Positions 5,492-12,566 of a DNA stretch of 14,814 nucleotides are shown here, one piece after another (positions within the stretch are counted from its first letter, which is position 1; each line of letters begins with the position of its first letter). Both the position numbers and the translations under genes were made by a program. This DNA is from CAYLLT01 sp964591605 (lineage in GTDB: Bacteria; Planctomycetota; Phycisphaerae; UBA1845; PWPN01). The notes under the pieces were generated by a model that saw only the letters and a list, made by a program, of their open reading frames with translations, was not told where the DNA came from and did no database searches. Where the stretch lies: NCBI GenBank assembly GCA_964591605.1, contig CAZQEN010000182.1, positions 1 through 14,814 of the forward strand, given 5' to 3'.

Positions 5492-7573
5492 ATGCGAGGG
5501 TCAGGCGACGGCGTGCGTGCTGTCGGGGGGTGCTTGCTGGTGGCGGCGGTCTGCGCGGAGCGGGCGAGGGCGCAGCAGGTTGTCGTCAGCCAGGTGTACG
5601 GCGGGGCGGGCTGCGGGACGCTGAACTGTTCGACCTATCAGAACGATTTCATCGAGATTCTCAACGCGGGCCAGAACCCGGTGAACCTGGGCGGGTGGTC
5701 GGTCCAGTACGCTGCGGCGACGAGCAGCAACTGGCAGGTGACGAGCCTGCCCGCGGTGACGCTGGCGGCGGGCCAGTATTTCCTGGTGGCCGAGGCGTCG
5801 GGCCCCAACGGGACGAATCCGCTGCCGACGCCGGACGCCAGCGGCAGCATCTCGATGGCCGCCACCGCCGGGAAGGTGGCGGTGGTCAAGACGACGACGG
5901 CGCTGAGCGGAAGCTGCCCGAGCAGCCTGGACATCGCCGATCTGGTCGGCTACGGGGCCACGGCGAGCTGCAACGAAGGGGGCAGCAACGCCCCGGCACC
6001 GGGGACGGTCACCTCGGCCACCCGCAAGAACGCGGGCTGCGCTGACAGCAACGTGAACGGGGCGGATTTCGAGGCGATCGCCGCTGCGCCGCGGAATACG
6101 TCATCGCCTCTGCACGTCTGCACGCCGCCGGACCATCCGTCGGGGAGTGCGGCCGTCAGCCCCAACCCGGCGCCGCAGGGCAGCAGCGTGACGATCACGG
6201 TGATGGTCACGCCGGCCGCCAACCCGCCGAGCACGGGGTTGGCCGTCCAGGCCGATACGACCGCCATCGGCGGAGTCGCCAACGAGGTTTTTGCCCACAT
6301 CGGCGGCAACGTCTTTATGCTGGCTCGAACGCTGTCATGCAGCCAGGCCATCGGCGCCGTCACGCTGCCGGCCACGATCACCGATGCCCAGGGCCGCACG
6401 GGCTCGCTCAGCATCATGTTCAGCGTGATCAGCGGAGCGGCGGCCATCGTGACGCAGCCGTCGGATGTTCTCGCGTGCGCCGGGAAGTCCGCGAGCGTGA
6501 GCGTGGTGGCCAGCGGCACGGGCCTGAGTTACCAGTGGTACAGCCAGGCAGGGCCGCTCTCGAACGGGGCGGACGTCTCTGGAGCGACGGAGGCGACCCT
6601 GACGCTGAGCAACCTGGGGGCAGCGCAGGCTGAGGCGAGCCCCTACTTCGTTCGCATCACGGGGACGTGCGATCCGGACAATCCGGTCGAGTCGACGCAT
6701 GTGAACCTGGCCCTCGGGGGGGCGACCGCGGCGGACCGGCAGGTGGTGATCAGCCAGATCTACGCGGGGGCGGGATGCACGGGGGCGGGATGCGCGGTCT
6801 ACGATGCGGATTACATCGAGCTGTTCAACCGCGGGACGGGGCCGGTCGATCTGAGCGGCTGGTCGGTCCAGTATGCATCGCCTGCGGGAGCGTGGCAGAC
6901 GACGAGCCTGGGCGACTTCACGCTGCTGCCGGGGCAATACTACCTGATCCGGGAAGCTTCGGGAGGAGCGGGCACGGCCCAGCGGACGCTTCCACCTGCG
7001 AGTGCGAGGGGTTCGATCGCCCTGAGTGCCACAAGTGGACGCGTCGCGCTGTATGCATCGACGATCGCCATCCCCGGCAGCGAGTGCCCGGTCAGCAGCG
7101 GCGACTGCTTCCTGGTGGACTTCGTGGGCTACGGTTCGTCGACGACCTGCTTCGAAGGGAGCGGAGCGGCGACCTCGCCGGGGACCGCCAACTGCCTGCG
7201 GCGATCGCCGGTGTGCACCGATTCGAACTGGAATGCCGGCGACTTCCTGCCGGAGGTTCCCGCCCCGCACGCGGCTGCGCCCGGGGGGACGGGCGTCGCG
7301 GCCGATCTGAACTTCGACGGCCGCGTCGATGCCGGGCTGGCGGAAGCGGACGATTTTGACGTGTTCCTGGCGTGCATGGCCGATCCGCGGCATCCGCTCC
7401 CCTACCCGGCGGGGAGTCTGCCGGCCGGATGCAACGTGCCGCGCGGCTGCGACGGGAGGATTCAGGCGGACCTGGATCGCAACGGGGTGCTCGACCTCAA
7501 CGACTTCGCCCGTGTTCAGCGGTGTCTGGGTTTTGGAGTTGAGCCGGGTGTGCCGGCGAGTTGTGGGGATTGA
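5492..7573 (+). CDS. Secreted LTD-Ig-LTD protein with C-terminal EF-hand/dockerin-like region
   Basis: The 693-residue product has an N-terminal signal sequence (hydrophobic GGCLLVAAVC, probable cleavage after ARA before QQV). The first lamin-tail domain is at about 29-210 (QVVVSQVYGG, NDFIEILNAG, LGGWSVQYA). A linker follows, then an Ig-like domain at about 316-405 containing LSYQWY. A second lamin-tail domain sits at about 416-590 (QVVISQIYAG, DYIELFNRG, LSGWSVQYA). The tail at about 605-690 has two Asp-rich calcium-loop-like motifs, DLNFDGRVD and DLDRNGVLDLNDF, as in dockerin-type repeats. Both LTDs keep a C-x4-C pair near the start and matching later cysteines, suggesting disulfides outside the cytoplasm. 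The start is the first ATG; GAGG (5477-5480) lies 11 bases upstream, so GTG 5513 remains possible. It is probably a surface or matrix protein; no enzymatic motif is seen. Confidence 0.9.
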   Translation: MRGSGDGVRAVGGCLLVAAVCAERARAQQVVVSQVYGGAGCGTLNCSTYQNDFIEILNAGQNPVNLGGWSVQYAAATSSNWQVTSLPAVTLAAGQYFLVAEASGPNGTNPLPTPDASGSISMAATAGKVAVVKTTTALSGSCPSSLDIADLVGYGATASCNEGGSNAPAPGTVTSATRKNAGCADSNVNGADFEAIAAAPRNTSSPLHVCTPPDHPSGSAAVSPNPAPQGSSVTITVMVTPAANPPSTGLAVQADTTAIGGVANEVFAHIGGNVFMLARTLSCSQAIGAVTLPATITDAQGRTGSLSIMFSVISGAAAIVTQPSDVLACAGKSASVSVVASGTGLSYQWYSQAGPLSNGADVSGATEATLTLSNLGAAQAEASPYFVRITGTCDPDNPVESTHVNLALGGATAADRQVVISQIYAGAGCTGAGCAVYDADYIELFNRGTGPVDLSGWSVQYASPAGAWQTTSLGDFTLLPGQYYLIREASGGAGTAQRTLPPASARGSIALSATSGRVALYASTIAIPGSECPVSSGDCFLVDFVGYGSSTTCFEGSGAATSPGTANCLRRSPVCTDSNWNAGDFLPEVPAPHAAAPGGTGVAADLNFDGRVDAGLAEADDFDVFLACMADPRHPLPYPAGSLPAGCNVPRGCDGRIQADLDRNGVLDLNDFARVQRCLGFGVEPGVPASCGD

Positions 7574-7649
7574 GACGTCCGGACCCTGGGCCCGCATTCA
7601 TCGAGGCGGGAGCGCTCGGCAGTGTTGATACCCCTGAGCGGAGGGCAAC

Positions 7650-7892
7650 TCAGGTGGTCCGCCCGCGCGTTCCGTTGCGTCGGGACGGAATGGGCCGCTC
7701 AATGCCCGTGATAAGGAGGAGATCGAGTGTCACAAAGTGATCGGGCATGGCAATCGCGACAAGACGGCCGTTCCCGGTCATCATGAAGTTCTCCGGATGG
7801 CGCACGTCATAGCGCCGGCCGTCGGCGACGAGGATCCGGAACGGCTCAAACGGCCGGGCAGCCCGCAGTCGTTGGAATCCCTGTGTTGTCAT
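7650..7892 (-). CDS. Small conserved planctomycete-type protein, unknown function
   Basis: The 80-residue product contains ARPFEPFRILVADGRRYDVRHPE and later DHFVTLDLLLITGIE (each quoted only in part here as key blocks). I recognise this layout, 'xARPFxPFRIxxADGRxxxVxHPE...DLLxITxIE', from many short uncharacterised planctomycete proteins of about 70-80 residues. It has no signal peptide or membrane segment and is probably a small cytoplasmic beta-rich protein. The start is placed at ATG 7892 (MTTQGFQRL), which fits the family; an in-frame ATG at 7913 would add seven residues. TATAAT (7904-7899) ends six bases before the chosen ATG and no Shine-Dalgarno is present, so a leaderless message is possible. 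It is convergent with the LTD gene. The frame stays open far upstream, but that part is antisense-like shadow of serC. Confidence 0.7.
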   Translation of the reverse strand: MTTQGFQRLRAARPFEPFRILVADGRRYDVRHPENFMMTGNGRLVAIAMPDHFVTLDLLLITGIERPIPSRRNGTRGRTT

Positions 7893-7936
7893 GGACGTAT
7901 TATAGTCCGCCATCGTCAGCGGCGGGGACCCCCGCA

Positions 7937-7951
7937 CCGGCGAGACGCCGG
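7937..7951. repeat. Short GC hairpin, possible repeat remnant
   Basis: CCGGCG (7937-7942), loop AGA, CGCCGG (7946-7951) lies in the gap between serC and the small conserved gene. The core GGCGAGACGCCGG resembles a motif I associate with planctomycete intergenic repeats. With a six-pair stem and no T-tract, evidence for a defined role is weak. Confidence 0.35.
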
Positions 7952-8017
7952 CGTCACACCCAAAGGGTCTGTGACGAGGAACCGACGGTGAAGAGCACAT
8001 CACCGGCAAGCTGCGAT

Positions 8018-9178
8018 TCAAGGCTTGCTGGCCTGGAACGCCCAGGCGAGCCATTCGCAGGCGAGTTTCATGTCGGCCGGGTCGACGGTGGGGCCGCCCC
8101 AGAGGCGGAAGCCTGGGGGTGCTTCCCGATAACCGGCGACGTCGTAGACCGCCTTTTCGGCTTCGAGGGCGGCGGCGACTTTCTTGATGAACGCCTGCCG
8201 GGCATCGTCGGCCAGGGCGGTGAACCACGGGGCGGTGACCTTCAGGCAGATCGAAGTGGAGCTGCGGATTTCGGGGCGCTCGGCCAGGAACGCGATGCCG
8301 TCCTGGCGGGCGACGAAATCGGCCACTGCCTGGAGGTTGGCCTGGCTGCGGGCGAAGAGGGCTTCGAGGCCGGTCTTGCCGGCGTAACTGAATGATTTGC
8401 CCCAATTCAGGGTGTCGATCCAGTCCTCGACGCAGAGCATGGACGGGGTGTTGATGGTGTCGCCCTCGAAGATCCCCGCGCTGAGCTTGCCGGCCTTGGT
8501 CATGCGGAACAGCTTGGGCAGCGGCCAGGCGGGTTTGTAGGTTTCGAGGCGCTGCACGGCCCGCGGCGAGAGAGCGAGCATGCCGTGCGCGGCTTCGCCG
8601 CCGAGGCACTTCTGCCACGACCAGGTGACCACGTCGAGCCGATCCCAGGGGATGGGCATGGCGTAGACGGCGCTGGTCGCGTCGCAGAGGGTCAGACCCT
8701 GTCGGTCGGCGGGGATCGGGTGGTTGTCGGGCATTTTGACGCCGCTGGTGGTGCCGTTCCAGGTGAAGACGACGTCGGTGTTCCAGTCGACGGCCTGGAG
8801 ATCGGTGATCTGGCCGTAGTCCGCCCGCATCACCTTTGCGTCGAGCCTGAGTTGTTTGGTGATGTCGGTGACCCAGCCCTCGCCGAAGCTCTCCCAGGCC
8901 ATCACGGTGACCGGCCGGGCGCCCAGCAGACTCCACATGGCCGCCTCGAACGCGCCGGTGTCGCTGGCGGGCAGGATGCCGAGCAGGTAGTCCTGCGGCA
9001 TGCCGGCGAGCTGCCTGCTCAGGTCGATGGAGAGTTTGAGGCGGGCCTTGCCGTTCTTGGAGCGGTGGGAGCGGCCGAGAAACGCGTTGGAAAGGGCGCT
9101 GGTCGACCAGCCGGGGCGCTTGGCGGTCGGGCCGGAGCTGAAGTTGGGATTCGCGGGTTTGGCTGCGGGTTTGTTCAC
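8018..9178 (-). CDS. serC: Phosphoserine aminotransferase
   Basis: SerC catalyses 3-phosphohydroxypyruvate + glutamate to phosphoserine + 2-oxoglutarate, step two of serine synthesis, in the cytoplasm. The 386-residue product opens with NPNFSSGPTAKRPGW. It has SHRSKNGKARL near residues 37-48, the phosphate-site region PASDTGAFEAA, a pyridine-contacting Asp (D166 in LCDATSA) and the Schiff-base lysine K190 in WSWQKCLGGEAAHG. The shape matches the branch found in alphaproteobacteria, archaea and others rather than the E. coli-type SerC. The start is GTG 9178, supported by AAGGAG (9191-9186) seven bases upstream; an out-of-frame ATG overlaps at 9185. No serA lies beside it. The class V aminotransferase at 4054 is a distant relative, not a copy. 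Confidence 0.93.
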   Translation of the reverse strand: MNKPAAKPANPNFSSGPTAKRPGWSTSALSNAFLGRSHRSKNGKARLKLSIDLSRQLAGMPQDYLLGILPASDTGAFEAAMWSLLGARPVTVMAWESFGEGWVTDITKQLRLDAKVMRADYGQITDLQAVDWNTDVVFTWNGTTSGVKMPDNHPIPADRQGLTLCDATSAVYAMPIPWDRLDVVTWSWQKCLGGEAAHGMLALSPRAVQRLETYKPAWPLPKLFRMTKAGKLSAGIFEGDTINTPSMLCVEDWIDTLNWGKSFSYAGKTGLEALFARSQANLQAVADFVARQDGIAFLAERPEIRSSTSICLKVTAPWFTALADDARQAFIKKVAAALEAEKAVYDVAGYREAPPGFRLWGGPTVDPADMKLACEWLAWAFQASKP

Positions 9179-9302
9179 CGATCATCTCCTTGGATCATGG
9201 GGCCGCTCAGGGAGTGCGCTGCGCAAGAACGGAGGACAGGGGTTGGTTTCACGTGTGCGCGTTGTGCTGCTGCGTTTCGCCTCTCGTGCCGGATACGGAA
9301 TT

Positions 9303-9324
9303 CGCCACGCCCAGATGCGTGGCG
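9303..9324. repeat. Perfect 8-bp hairpin upstream of serC
   Basis: CGCCACGC (9303-9310), loop CCAGAT, GCGTGGCG (9317-9324). It sits in the 300-base gap between the membrane/zinc-ribbon gene and serC, both on the minus strand. It could terminate the upstream transcript or be a repeat, but no T-run follows it on the minus strand. Confidence 0.4.
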
Positions 9325-9374
9325 GCCCCACAGCTTACCGGTCACGTCGAGGGCGGGTCAAACTCGCTTCCTTT

Positions 9375-9394
9375 CCAGGGACTAAAGTCCCTGG
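9375..9394. repeat. Perfect 20-base inverted repeat CCAGGGACT/AGTCCCTGG
   Basis: CCAGGGACT (9375-9383) and AGTCCCTGG (9386-9394) are separated by two bases, so the practical stem is eight pairs with a four-base loop. It is the second hairpin in the 9179-9478 gap, which otherwise holds no gene. I recall similar CCAGGGACT-type palindromes between genes in planctomycetes, so it is a candidate dispersed repeat. Confidence 0.5.
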
Positions 9395-9478
9395 CAGCCA
9401 TGGTATGCCCTGCCGGGCGAGGATCGGAGCTCCTCTTCACCCGTATCGCGGAAGAATGGCCAGACCCTTCAGCGGTGC

Positions 9479-10159
9479 TCACGACGGGTTCTTTTCGCGA
9501 CAGAGCTCGCTGCGAAGGCGCAGGACTTCGAAATCCTGGCGGGCCAGGAGCTCGTCGAGAGTGTATTCCCGGCCGCATTCGGGGCAGCGGGACTCCTTCA
9601 GGCCGACCATGCTGTAGTTGCAGGCCGGACAGCGCAGGGCGAGCGTGCCGGTCTCGTCGTAGAGGGCGCGCCCGCTGATGTGGCGGTGATAGAGGTGGGT
9701 CCAGACGGCAACGATCACACCTCCCGCGCCCAGCAGGATGCCCGAGACCAGAAACTCCTCGTCGCCTCCGAACCAGGCGGTGACCACGACGCAGACGAGA
9801 ATCGCCACCAGCGTGATACCGAAGGTGAGACTGGCGCCGATCCAGATCACGCGCATGCGGCGGTGACGGCTCCAGATCCAGTAGAGTACGCCGAGGTAAA
9901 TGAATCCGACGAGCAGGAAACTGACGGCCGCCACCTCATCACTGACGTACGAAGTGGTCCGACCGAAGCTCGAAACGGGGGTCCGGTACGCCAGCGGGAA
10001 CCAGTAACCCAGAATGTAGGATACGATGCACGCGACGCCGGCCAGGAAGGCTCCGGCGGCCAGCGAGATCATCAGCCGCGTCGGCGCGCCCGCGGTGCCG
10101 TCGCCCAGCATCCGCAGCAGGGAGTGGTCGGTGGCAGCAGTCGAAACATCGTCGTTCAT
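9479..10159 (-). CDS. Membrane protein with C-terminal zinc ribbon
   Basis: The 226-residue product has four hydrophobic segments at about residues 29-51, 78-97, 104-129 and 137-157. A cytoplasmic-looking tail carries a CPAC...CPEC zinc ribbon: Cys177 and Cys180, then GLKES, then Cys192 and Cys195, followed by YTLDELL. Zinc ribbons of the form C-P-x-C-x-Y-x(3)-G-L-x(4)-C-P-E-C-G are common in uncharacterised planctomycete membrane proteins. The start ATG at 10159 is preceded by AGGAGG four bases away. It is divergent from the zinc-ribbon gene at 10380 with 220 bases between. The role is unknown; the ribbon may mediate protein or nucleic-acid contacts. Confidence 0.8.
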   Translation of the reverse strand: MNDDVSTAATDHSLLRMLGDGTAGAPTRLMISLAAGAFLAGVACIVSYILGYWFPLAYRTPVSSFGRTTSYVSDEVAAVSFLLVGFIYLGVLYWIWSRHRRMRVIWIGASLTFGITLVAILVCVVVTAWFGGDEEFLVSGILLGAGGVIVAVWTHLYHRHISGRALYDETGTLALRCPACNYSMVGLKESRCPECGREYTLDELLARQDFEVLRLRSELCREKNPS

Positions 10160-10326
10160 AGTGCCTCCTGTCTTTTTAGACGCTCCATTGCTCCAAAGGT
10201 GTCGAGCAGGCAGGTCAGGATAACGGGAGCGGCGGCCATCGGCCCGGTCCGGCGGGTGGCCCTTTCAGGCCCGGGCCGGCCAGCGGGACCGGCGCGGGCG
10301 GGGGGACGAATTGCCGGGAATGGTCA

Positions 10327-10354
10327 TTGCAGCCTCCGGCGGACAGCTTACACT
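10327..10354 (+). promoter_or_regulatory. Candidate promoter for the 10380 gene run
   Basis: TTGCAG (10327-10332), a 16-base spacer and TACACT (10349-10354) precede a perfect AAGGAGGT Shine-Dalgarno (10367-10374). Each box matches consensus at four of six positions. Transcription would begin near 10361, giving a short leader. The -10 hexamer and spacing are the same as in the candidate at 5431-5458. Confidence 0.35.
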
Positions 10355-10379
10355 GCATCACTGTCGAAGGAGGTCATCC

Positions 10380-10748
10380 ATGAACTGCCCCAGGTGCGCC
10401 GGCACGGCATTGACGCAGCAGAAGATTGACGAAGTGACGATCGACCGGTGCCCGAAATGCCAGGGCATGTGGCTGGATGCGCTGGAGCTCGAGAAGCTGC
10501 TGAATCTGCGGCCGTCGGAGCTGCTGGCCGACGATTCGAAGTTCGCGGCAAGCACCGCGGCGGGCGAGCGGCTGAGCTGCCCCGTGTGCAAAGGCTCGCC
10601 ATTGATCAAGCTCAACAGCCTCCACCGGCCGGGGACGATTCTGGACAGTTGCACCGTGTGTTATGGAACGTGGGTCGATGCGGGCGAGCTGTCGCGGCTG
10701 GCGGGGACCAGCATAGCGGGCACGATACGCTCGTTCTTTGGAAGGTAA
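10380..10748 (+). CDS. Double zinc-ribbon protein (TFIIB-type zf family)
   Basis: The 122-residue product has two zinc ribbons. The first has Cys3, Cys6, Cys24 and Cys27 (MNCPRCAG...DRCPKCQGMWLDALELEKL). The second has Cys67, Cys70, Cys91 and Cys94 (LSCPVCKG...SCTVCYGTWVDAGEL). The C-P-x-C...C-x-x-C-x-G-x-W-x-D-x-x-E-L pattern is the zf-TFIIB family of small bacterial proteins, whose function is not established. The start ATG 10380 has a perfect AAGGAGGT five bases upstream; an in-frame extension upstream is unlikely. It is the first gene of a closely spaced plus-strand run, 34 bases before the oxidoreductase. Confidence 0.9.
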   Translation: MNCPRCAGTALTQQKIDEVTIDRCPKCQGMWLDALELEKLLNLRPSELLADDSKFAASTAAGERLSCPVCKGSPLIKLNSLHRPGTILDSCTVCYGTWVDAGELSRLAGTSIAGTIRSFFGR

Positions 10749-10782
10749 ATGGTGGTTCGAGGTTTTCGGGAGAACACGTCAT

Positions 10783-12093
10783 ATGCCAGCGCACACCACT
10801 CGGCGGGAATTCGTCAAGAATGTCACGGCAACGGCGGCGGCGATCGCGGGCGCGGGGGCGGGGATGCGTCCGCGGGCGGCGACGGCGGCCGAGGCAAAGC
10901 GCGTGTACGGGGCCAATGAACGGATCCGCATCGCCGTGCTGGGGCCGGGGGACCGGGCGAGTTCGCTGATGTCCGAGGTCGCGGAGTTCCGCGAGCAGGC
11001 CAACTGCGAGATCGTGGCGGTGTGCGACCTGTGGCCGCGGCGCTGCGAGATCGCCGCCGGCAAGCTCAAGCGGCGGGCCGGCTGGGAGGTCGCCACGTAC
11101 CGCAACACCGACGAGCTCTACGCCGCGAAAAACATCGACGCGGTCGTCATCGGCACGCCCGACTTCGCCCACGCCCGCCACTGCGCGGAGGCCGTCGAGC
11201 AGGGCAAGGATGTGTACGTCGAAAAGCCGCTGGCCGACGTGATCGAAGACGCCAAGCTGGTTCGGAAGGTGGTGAAGGCGTCGGATCGGATCGTGCAGAT
11301 CGGCACCGGCATGCGCAGCGAGGGCGTCTATCGCGGGGCGGCCGAGTATGTGCGCTCGGGGGCGTTCGGGAAGGTGCTGGCCGTCGAGATGTTCTGGAAC
11401 GTGAACCAGTCGAAGCGGTGGCGGCGCGAGGAGGACGTGGCGCTTCTGGCCAAGGACATCAGCGAGGGGCGGTTCGACGTGGGCGACGCGTGGAAACGTT
11501 ACCGTCTCAACCGGCCCGAAGAGCCGTTCGACCCGCGCAAGTATCTCGAGTTCCGCCTGTTCTGGCCGTACAGTTGCGGCCTGCCCGATCAGTGGATGAG
11601 TCACCAGATCGACACGGTTGCGATGATCACCGGCGACCCGTATCCGAAAAGCTGCGTGGCCAGCGGAGGCATTTACGGGTGGAAGGACGGGCGGCGTAAC
11701 CCGGACATCTTCACGGCCGTCTTCGAATACCCTTCGGGCTTCCAGGTGACCTGGCACAGCCGCCAGTTCAACGGACATGCCGACTCGGCCGAGTTTTATC
11801 ACTCCAATTGGGGCAGCATGAACCTGCGCACCGGCAAGATCACCGGCGAGGGCGCTCCCGACGAGCACAAGAGCCCCGGCTCGCGCAAGCTCGAAGAGAA
11901 GGACATCCCCAAACTCCCCGACGTGCCGCACATGCTCAACTGGCTCGAGTGCCTGCGCACGCGGAAGGCGCCCAACGCCGACATTGAGGCGGGCTACACG
12001 CATTCGGTGGCGGTGTCGATGGCGATTGTGGCCTACCATACAGGCAAGCGCGTCACGTTCGATGTGGCGAGTCAGGAGATGGTGGTGGCGTAA
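10783..12093 (+). CDS. Tat-exported Gfo/Idh/MocA family oxidoreductase
   Basis: The 436-residue product starts with a twin-arginine signal (TTRREFVKN, then an Ala/Gly-rich hydrophobic stretch to about residue 38), so it should fold with its nucleotide in the cytoplasm before export. The Rossmann half follows (IRIAVLGPGDRA, VAVCDLWPRR, IDAVVIGTPDFAHARH). The family catalytic EKP motif is at 147-149 (VEKPLAD). The C-terminal alpha/beta half contains the WMSHQIDTVAMITG segment, with a His where this family has one. The dinucleotide loop reads GPGDRA rather than the common GxGxxG. Start ATG 10783 has GGGAG (10768-10772) upstream. Members act on sugars, inositols or related polyols with NAD(P); planctomycetes carry many Tat-exported paralogs, and the substrate here is unknown. 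Confidence 0.93.
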   Translation: MPAHTTRREFVKNVTATAAAIAGAGAGMRPRAATAAEAKRVYGANERIRIAVLGPGDRASSLMSEVAEFREQANCEIVAVCDLWPRRCEIAAGKLKRRAGWEVATYRNTDELYAAKNIDAVVIGTPDFAHARHCAEAVEQGKDVYVEKPLADVIEDAKLVRKVVKASDRIVQIGTGMRSEGVYRGAAEYVRSGAFGKVLAVEMFWNVNQSKRWRREEDVALLAKDISEGRFDVGDAWKRYRLNRPEEPFDPRKYLEFRLFWPYSCGLPDQWMSHQIDTVAMITGDPYPKSCVASGGIYGWKDGRRNPDIFTAVFEYPSGFQVTWHSRQFNGHADSAEFYHSNWGSMNLRTGKITGEGAPDEHKSPGSRKLEEKDIPKLPDVPHMLNWLECLRTRKAPNADIEAGYTHSVAVSMAIVAYHTGKRVTFDVASQEMVVA

Positions 12094-12185
12094 CTGTTTG
12101 GATCTACGTCGGTTACCCTCAGCCGCCTTCGAGCGGGAAGGACCTGGTTTTGAAGGGACGAACGTACCTGGATCACATGATGGGT

Positions 12186-12377
12186 ATGAATCCGATCCGG
12201 TATTTTTACTGGCAGGATGGCGAGATGTGGCTGGGCCATCTGGAGGAATTCCCCGACTACCTGACGCAGGGCGAGACGCTGGAGGAGCTTCAGGAGAACC
12301 TGAAGGATCTCTACAACGACCTGACGAGCGGGCAGATTCCCGGCGTGCGTCATCTCGCTGAGTTGCCAGTGCCATGA
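12186..12377 (+). CDS. hicB: HicB-family antitoxin (short, no DNA-binding domain)
   Basis: The product of about 63 residues reads MNPIRYFYWQDGEMWLGHLE, then EFPDYLTQGETLEELQENL and SGQIPGVR. The PDYxTQGxTLEELxxNL core is the HicB partial RNase-H-like fold that masks HicA. Nothing follows that could form the HTH or ribbon-helix-helix domain of longer HicB proteins, so autorepression by this protein alone is doubtful. The stop overlaps the HicA start by ATGA. The start is uncertain: ATG 12186 fits the family N-terminus I remember, while in-frame TTG 12150 has a better Shine-Dalgarno (AAGGA, 12138-12142) and would add twelve residues. Confidence 0.85.
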   Translation: MNPIRYFYWQDGEMWLGHLEEFPDYLTQGETLEELQENLKDLYNDLTSGQIPGVRHLAELPVP

Positions 12378-12553
12378 AACGCGTCGATCGGATCCGGGAG
12401 ATTGAGAAGAGCGGCTGCATTCTGGTACGCCACGGCGGCAAGCACGACTGGTATCACCACCTGCGTACAAACGTCTCCCAACCGGTGCCGCGGCACCGCG
12501 AGATCAACGAGCGGCTCGCCCGCCACATCCTCCGAAAACTGACGGCGGGTTGA
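12374..12553 (+). CDS. hicA: HicA-family mRNA interferase toxin
   Basis: The 59-residue product begins MKRVDRIREIEKSGCILVRH. HGGKHDWYHH carries the candidate catalytic His, and SQPVPRHREINERLARHILR ends the domain. Length and motif order fit the double-stranded-RNA-binding-like HicA fold that cleaves mRNA independently of the ribosome when not held by HicB. The ATG overlaps the hicB stop in an ATGA (12374-12377), implying translational coupling. No residue of the core looks missing. The order is antitoxin first, the reverse of E. coli hicAB. The pair follows the oxidoreductase by under 100 bases and precedes the next gene by 13, so it may be cotranscribed with housekeeping-like neighbours. 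Confidence 0.88.
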   Translation: MKRVDRIREIEKSGCILVRHGGKHDWYHHLRTNVSQPVPRHREINERLARHILRKLTAG

Positions 12554-12566
12554 CAGGTTCAGAAGC

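Noticed and set aside
6335..7597. Minus-strand open frame of 420 codons
   Set aside because: Antisense to the LTD protein, arginine-rich with no domain motifs.
7591..7610. Possible terminator CCCGC...GCGGG after the LTD gene
   Set aside because: Only five pairs with a ten-base loop and no T-run.
7914..9185. Upstream part of the 511-codon minus-strand frame containing the small conserved protein
   Set aside because: Only its last 80 codons look like protein. The rest is an out-of-frame reading of serC on the same strand.
10241..10292. GC-rich inverted pieces CCGGTCC / GGACCGG in the divergent gap
   Set aside because: Seven-base arms 35 bases apart in very GC-rich DNA are expected by chance, though a repeat remnant cannot be excluded.
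10612..12441. Minus-strand open frame of 609 codons
   Set aside because: The longest antisense frame, opposite the zinc-ribbon, oxidoreductase and hicB genes, all of which have clear family motifs on the plus strand.
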